Shown here in pieces: positions 61,945-64,000 of a stretch of DNA of 64,000 nt. The translations under genes and the position numbers were made by a program. The stretch's first letter is position 1, and the number at the start of each line of letters is the position of its first letter. Source of the stretch: Rhodobiaceae bacterium (GTDB lineage: Bacteria > Pseudomonadota > Alphaproteobacteria > Rhizobiales > Tepidamorphaceae); the NCBI GenBank assembly GCA_020637985.1, contig JACKJK010000011.1, positions 1 through 64,000 of the forward strand, read 5' to 3'. A model generated the notes under the pieces. That model was given only the letters and a program-made list of their open reading frames with translations, was not told where the DNA came from and did no database searches.

Positions 61945-62175
61945 TCAGCCCTGCTCGTGCCACTTGCCGCTCTTGATCCAAGTCTCGCGCAGGTTCTCGG
62001 GAACCTCCATCAGGCGCGCGTAGCTGGGATCGAGGCGGGCGATCTGCCGCCGCGCCTCGGCGATGCGGGCTTGCTGCATGACGGCGAAAAGGCGCTGGAA
62101 GAAGGACGGTCCGGAATTGCCGCGCACAGCCTTCTCAGAAGCTGCCGGGATCGTACCGAGTGTCGTCGCTGCCAT
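61945..62175 (-). CDS. Small hypothetical protein, paralogue A
   Basis: A 76-aa protein with a helical central part QQARIAEARRQIARLDPSYARLMEVPENLRETWIKSG. The C-terminal half resembles that of the neighbouring gene product at 62460 (both end with a Pro-Glu-x-x-R-x-x-W pattern), so the two are paralogues. It is loosely reminiscent of DUF1127-like small proteins of alphaproteobacteria but is not assigned. GGAGACAG precedes the ATG. A conserved 52-bp block lies 116 bp upstream. Confidence 0.75.
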   Translation of the reverse strand: MAATTLGTIPAASEKAVRGNSGPSFFQRLFAVMQQARIAEARRQIARLDPSYARLMEVPENLRETWIKSGKWHEQG

Positions 62176-62290
62176 GACTGTCTCCGATTCTGACGTTGGC
62201 GAGTGTGTTAACGAAACCCCAAGAAACGCTCGAATTCCCTAGCGAAATCGAAGATAATCACGACCAACCGACTGAACAACTGATCGAAAC

Positions 62291-62342
62291 GCATGACTCC
62301 TGCGCGTTTTTGCATGTGCGAAGAAAAATACGCTGCAATGCA
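62291..62342 (-). promoter_or_regulatory. Duplicated upstream block, copy A
   Basis: GCATGACTCCTGCGCG, TGCATGTGCGAA and GCAATGCA recur with the same spacing at 62790-62842. Located 116-167 bp before the start of paralogue A, it is a candidate promoter or activator site transcribed on the minus strand. Confidence 0.6.
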
Positions 62343-62459
62343 CAAACGATTGGCAGAAGCTGCCTGCCGTGCGCTCAATCCGCTTAGCGCGACGGCAATT
62401 CGCCAGCTGGCGGAGGACTGATTCCGTACTTTCGCTGGATGGGAAAAAGTCCTCTGCCC

Positions 62460-62669
62460 TCAAGGACGGCGGGAGGGATGCAGCCAGCCGGCGCGCGTCT
62501 GCTCGGGGATATTCAGCTCGCGGGCGAGATTCGGGTCCATCTGCGCAATGACGGCGCAGGCAGCCGCCTCGCGCGCGGCGATCAGGCGGTCGGCCAGACG
62601 CTTCATCAGCGAACGCTTGGCCTCGGTATGGCCGGCAACGCCGAGCCCGTCGAAGGTGGTGGTAGCCAT
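62460..62669 (-). CDS. Small hypothetical protein, paralogue B
   Basis: A 69-aa protein. TEAKRSLMKRLADRLIAAREAAACAVIAQMDPNLARELNIPEQTRAGW is largely helical and basic in its first half; the final third aligns with paralogue A (MDPNLAREL/LDPSYARLM and IPEQTRAGW/VPENLRETW). ATG at 62669 follows GGAGACTGAC, very similar to the site of paralogue A. The longer open frame extending to 62843 crosses the duplicated block and is not coding. Function unknown. Confidence 0.75.
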   Translation of the reverse strand: MATTTFDGLGVAGHTEAKRSLMKRLADRLIAAREAAACAVIAQMDPNLARELNIPEQTRAGWLHPSRRP

Positions 62670-62789
62670 GTCAGTCTCCATCCTTGTGCGCCTGGCGGCT
62701 CCCGGCACCCGCCGGATCGCCAGAGCGCTGAGATCCAAAAGCGGCGAGACAGGTATGCTCGCCTGCTGCTTCGAGCCACCCCGCCAGAC

Positions 62790-62842
62790 GCATGACTCAT
62801 CTGCACTTGCTGCATGTGCGAACAAGATTTTGCCGCAATGCA
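62790..62842 (-). promoter_or_regulatory. Duplicated upstream block, copy B
   Basis: GCATGACTCATCTGC, TGCATGTGCGAA and GCAATGCA match copy A over about 52 bases with few changes. Located 121-173 bp before the start of paralogue B, almost the same distance as copy A from its gene. Confidence 0.6.
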
Positions 62843-62944
62843 ACGCGGCACCTTTGAAAACTCGGCAGATTGCATCCGTTTGCAGGACGCGGCATCAATG
62901 CGCGCGCCCTTGGAAGGCCCGGCGCGATCTCGGAGCATTACGGC

Positions 62945-64000
62945 ATGTTTCAAACTTTTGACGTCAGGACCGACCCGGCAAACGGACCGAAGCGGCTCGC
63001 GCTGCTGCGTGCGGAGCTGCTGCGCCACGGATACGACGGGTTCATCGTACCGCGCGCCGACGCCCATCAGGGCGAATATGTCGCTGCCTGCGACGAGCGT
63101 CTCGCGTGGCTGACAGGCTTCACCGGGTCCGCCGGCGTTGCCGCGACGCTGGGCGGCAAGTCTGCCGTCTTCGTCGATGGCCGCTACACCTTGCAGGCGC
63201 AGGCACAGGTTGATGCGCATGCCTTCGAGCACCTGCATCTTGTCGAGCACGGCCTCTACAAGTGGCTGGAGGACCATCTGCTGCGCGGCCAGTGGCTCGC
63301 CTTCGATCCCTGGCTGCACACCCTGCGCGAGCGCCGGCAACTGGAGAAGGTTTGCGCACGCACGGGGGCCGAACTGGTCGCCGTCGAGACCAATCCACTC
63401 GATGCCGTGTGGGCCGACCGCCCCGCCCCGCCGATGGAACCAGTCGAGATCCACCCGATCGAATTCGCCGGGCGCGAAAACGCCGACAAGCTGGCGGACG
63501 TCTGCCGGGTGATCACGCGCGAAGGAGCCGATGCCGCCGTCCTCACCGAGCCGGAGGCGATATGCTGGACCTTCAACATCCGCGGCCACGACCTGCCGCA
63601 TCTGCCCGTGCCGCTGGCGTTCGCCATCCTCCATGTGGCCGGCAAGCCGGAAATCTTCATCGCATCGAACAAGCTGTCAGAAGAGGTGCGCACCTATCTT
63701 GAGCCGCTTGCCGACTTGCGCGAAGTCGATGCCCTGCCCGCGCGGCTGCACGCGCTGGGGGCCGGCGGCAAGTCCGTGCTGCTCAATCCCGCCCGCGCCG
63801 CCAGCGCCATCGCGGGGCTAGTCATTGCCGGCGGCGGCACGCTGGTGGAGGGCGCAGACCCGACCGAACGCCTCAAGGCCGTCAAGAACGATGCCGAGCA
63901 GGCCGGCGCGCGCGCCGCGCACCGGCGCGACGGGCTCGCCATGATCCGCTTTCTCGCCTGGCTCGACCGCGAGGCGTTAAGTGGTGGCCACGACGAAATA
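62945..64000 (+). CDS. Aminopeptidase P family protein (M24B), 3' end outside the window
   Basis: The visible 352 residues begin MFQTFDVRTDPANGPKRLALL. They cover the two creatinase-type N-terminal domains (GYDGFIVPRADAHQGEYVAACDERLAWLTGFTGSAG, and a second from about residue 165). The catalytic pita-bread domain with its metal ligands lies beyond base 64000. The family removes an N-terminal residue before proline. The first domain block is diagnostic of the long (about 600-aa) X-Pro aminopeptidase form found in alphaproteobacteria. The start is the first ATG in frame; no strong ribosome-binding site is seen. Confidence 0.88.
   Translation, partial: MFQTFDVRTDPANGPKRLALLRAELLRHGYDGFIVPRADAHQGEYVAACDERLAWLTGFTGSAGVAATLGGKSAVFVDGRYTLQAQAQVDAHAFEHLHLVEHGLYKWLEDHLLRGQWLAFDPWLHTLRERRQLEKVCARTGAELVAVETNPLDAVWADRPAPPMEPVEIHPIEFAGRENADKLADVCRVITREGADAAVLTEPEAICWTFNIRGHDLPHLPVPLAFAILHVAGKPEIFIASNKLSEEVRTYLEPLADLREVDALPARLHALGAGGKSVLLNPARAASAIAGLVIAGGGTLVEGADPTERLKAVKNDAEQAGARAAHRRDGLAMIRFLAWLDREALSGGHDEI

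Overview
The window is about two-thirds G+C by eye, dense, and mostly chromosomal core. It comes from an alphaproteobacterium, most likely in the Hyphomicrobiales (Rhizobiales). Supporting evidence: a circularly permuted, two-piece-type tmRNA gene whose reading frame encodes the tag ANDNYAPVAQAA, followed directly by an alphaproteobacterial SspB; the gene order serB/miaA, Do-type protease, DUF2065, hflC, hflK, folA, thyA; small DUF2853 and DUF4169 proteins; and extragenic repeats that begin at TAG stop codons, as seen in rhizobial genomes. No plasmid, prophage, CRISPR array or intact insertion sequence was seen.

Layout. 1-2.85 kb: zinc uptake, with znuA diverging from znuC-znuB-zur across two Zur-box-like palindromes. 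2.87-7.0 kb: surface-glycan genes (UDP-glucuronate decarboxylase-like, GT90 glycosyltransferase, UDP-galactopyranose mutase, GDP-mannose dehydratase). 7.2-10.5 kb: an MFS exporter, tRNA-Lys(CTT), and leuA preceded by a leucine-rich leader peptide. 10.7-16.6 kb: small exported and membrane proteins, a PhzF-like enzyme, a second glycan triplet (RmlC-like cupin, Gfo/Idh/MocA oxidoreductase, GT2) and a LysR regulator divergent from an isochorismatase-like hydrolase. 17.3-18.0 kb: a wreck, apparently an acetyltransferase gene split by a decayed phage-like domain. 18.8-21.6 kb: ilvC behind a TetR gene, then MarR with DUF2000. 21.6-25 kb: an L,D-transpeptidase, two methyltransferases and an SDR. 25.1-27.8 kb: an Lrp regulator divergent from UspA and a sodium:amino-acid symporter, with two palindromes between. 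27.9-32.2 kb: a DUF411 protein, a RecD-like helicase, an SDR-DoxX fusion with a DUF2269 partner, and LysE.

32.5-37.7 kb is a minus-strand branched-chain amino-acid block: leader peptide and terminator, ilvI, EamA exporter, GST, ilvH, class IV aminotransferase. Together with leuA and ilvC, four steps of valine/leucine/isoleucine synthesis lie in 30 kb, two of them under apparent ribosome-mediated attenuation. 38-46 kb holds tRNA modification, serine synthesis, envelope protease control and folate/thymidylate genes. 46.2-49.7 kb has ridA, ssrA, sspB and fumC plus two small proteins. 49.9-57.6 kb has a large AsmA protein, a D-lactate dehydrogenase-type flavoprotein, a thioesterase and a ClC transporter. 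A single low-G+C gene with a HEPN-type RNase motif (57.6-58.3 kb) separates these from uvrD-prmA. The window closes with two related small genes carrying duplicated upstream blocks, and a truncated aminopeptidase P.

The least explained items are the HEPN-like gene, the interrupted acetyltransferase, the stop-codon-anchored repeats, and the duplicated 52-base block near the right end. Start sites, motifs and palindromes were read from the sequence; family names rest on recognised motifs, not on a database search.
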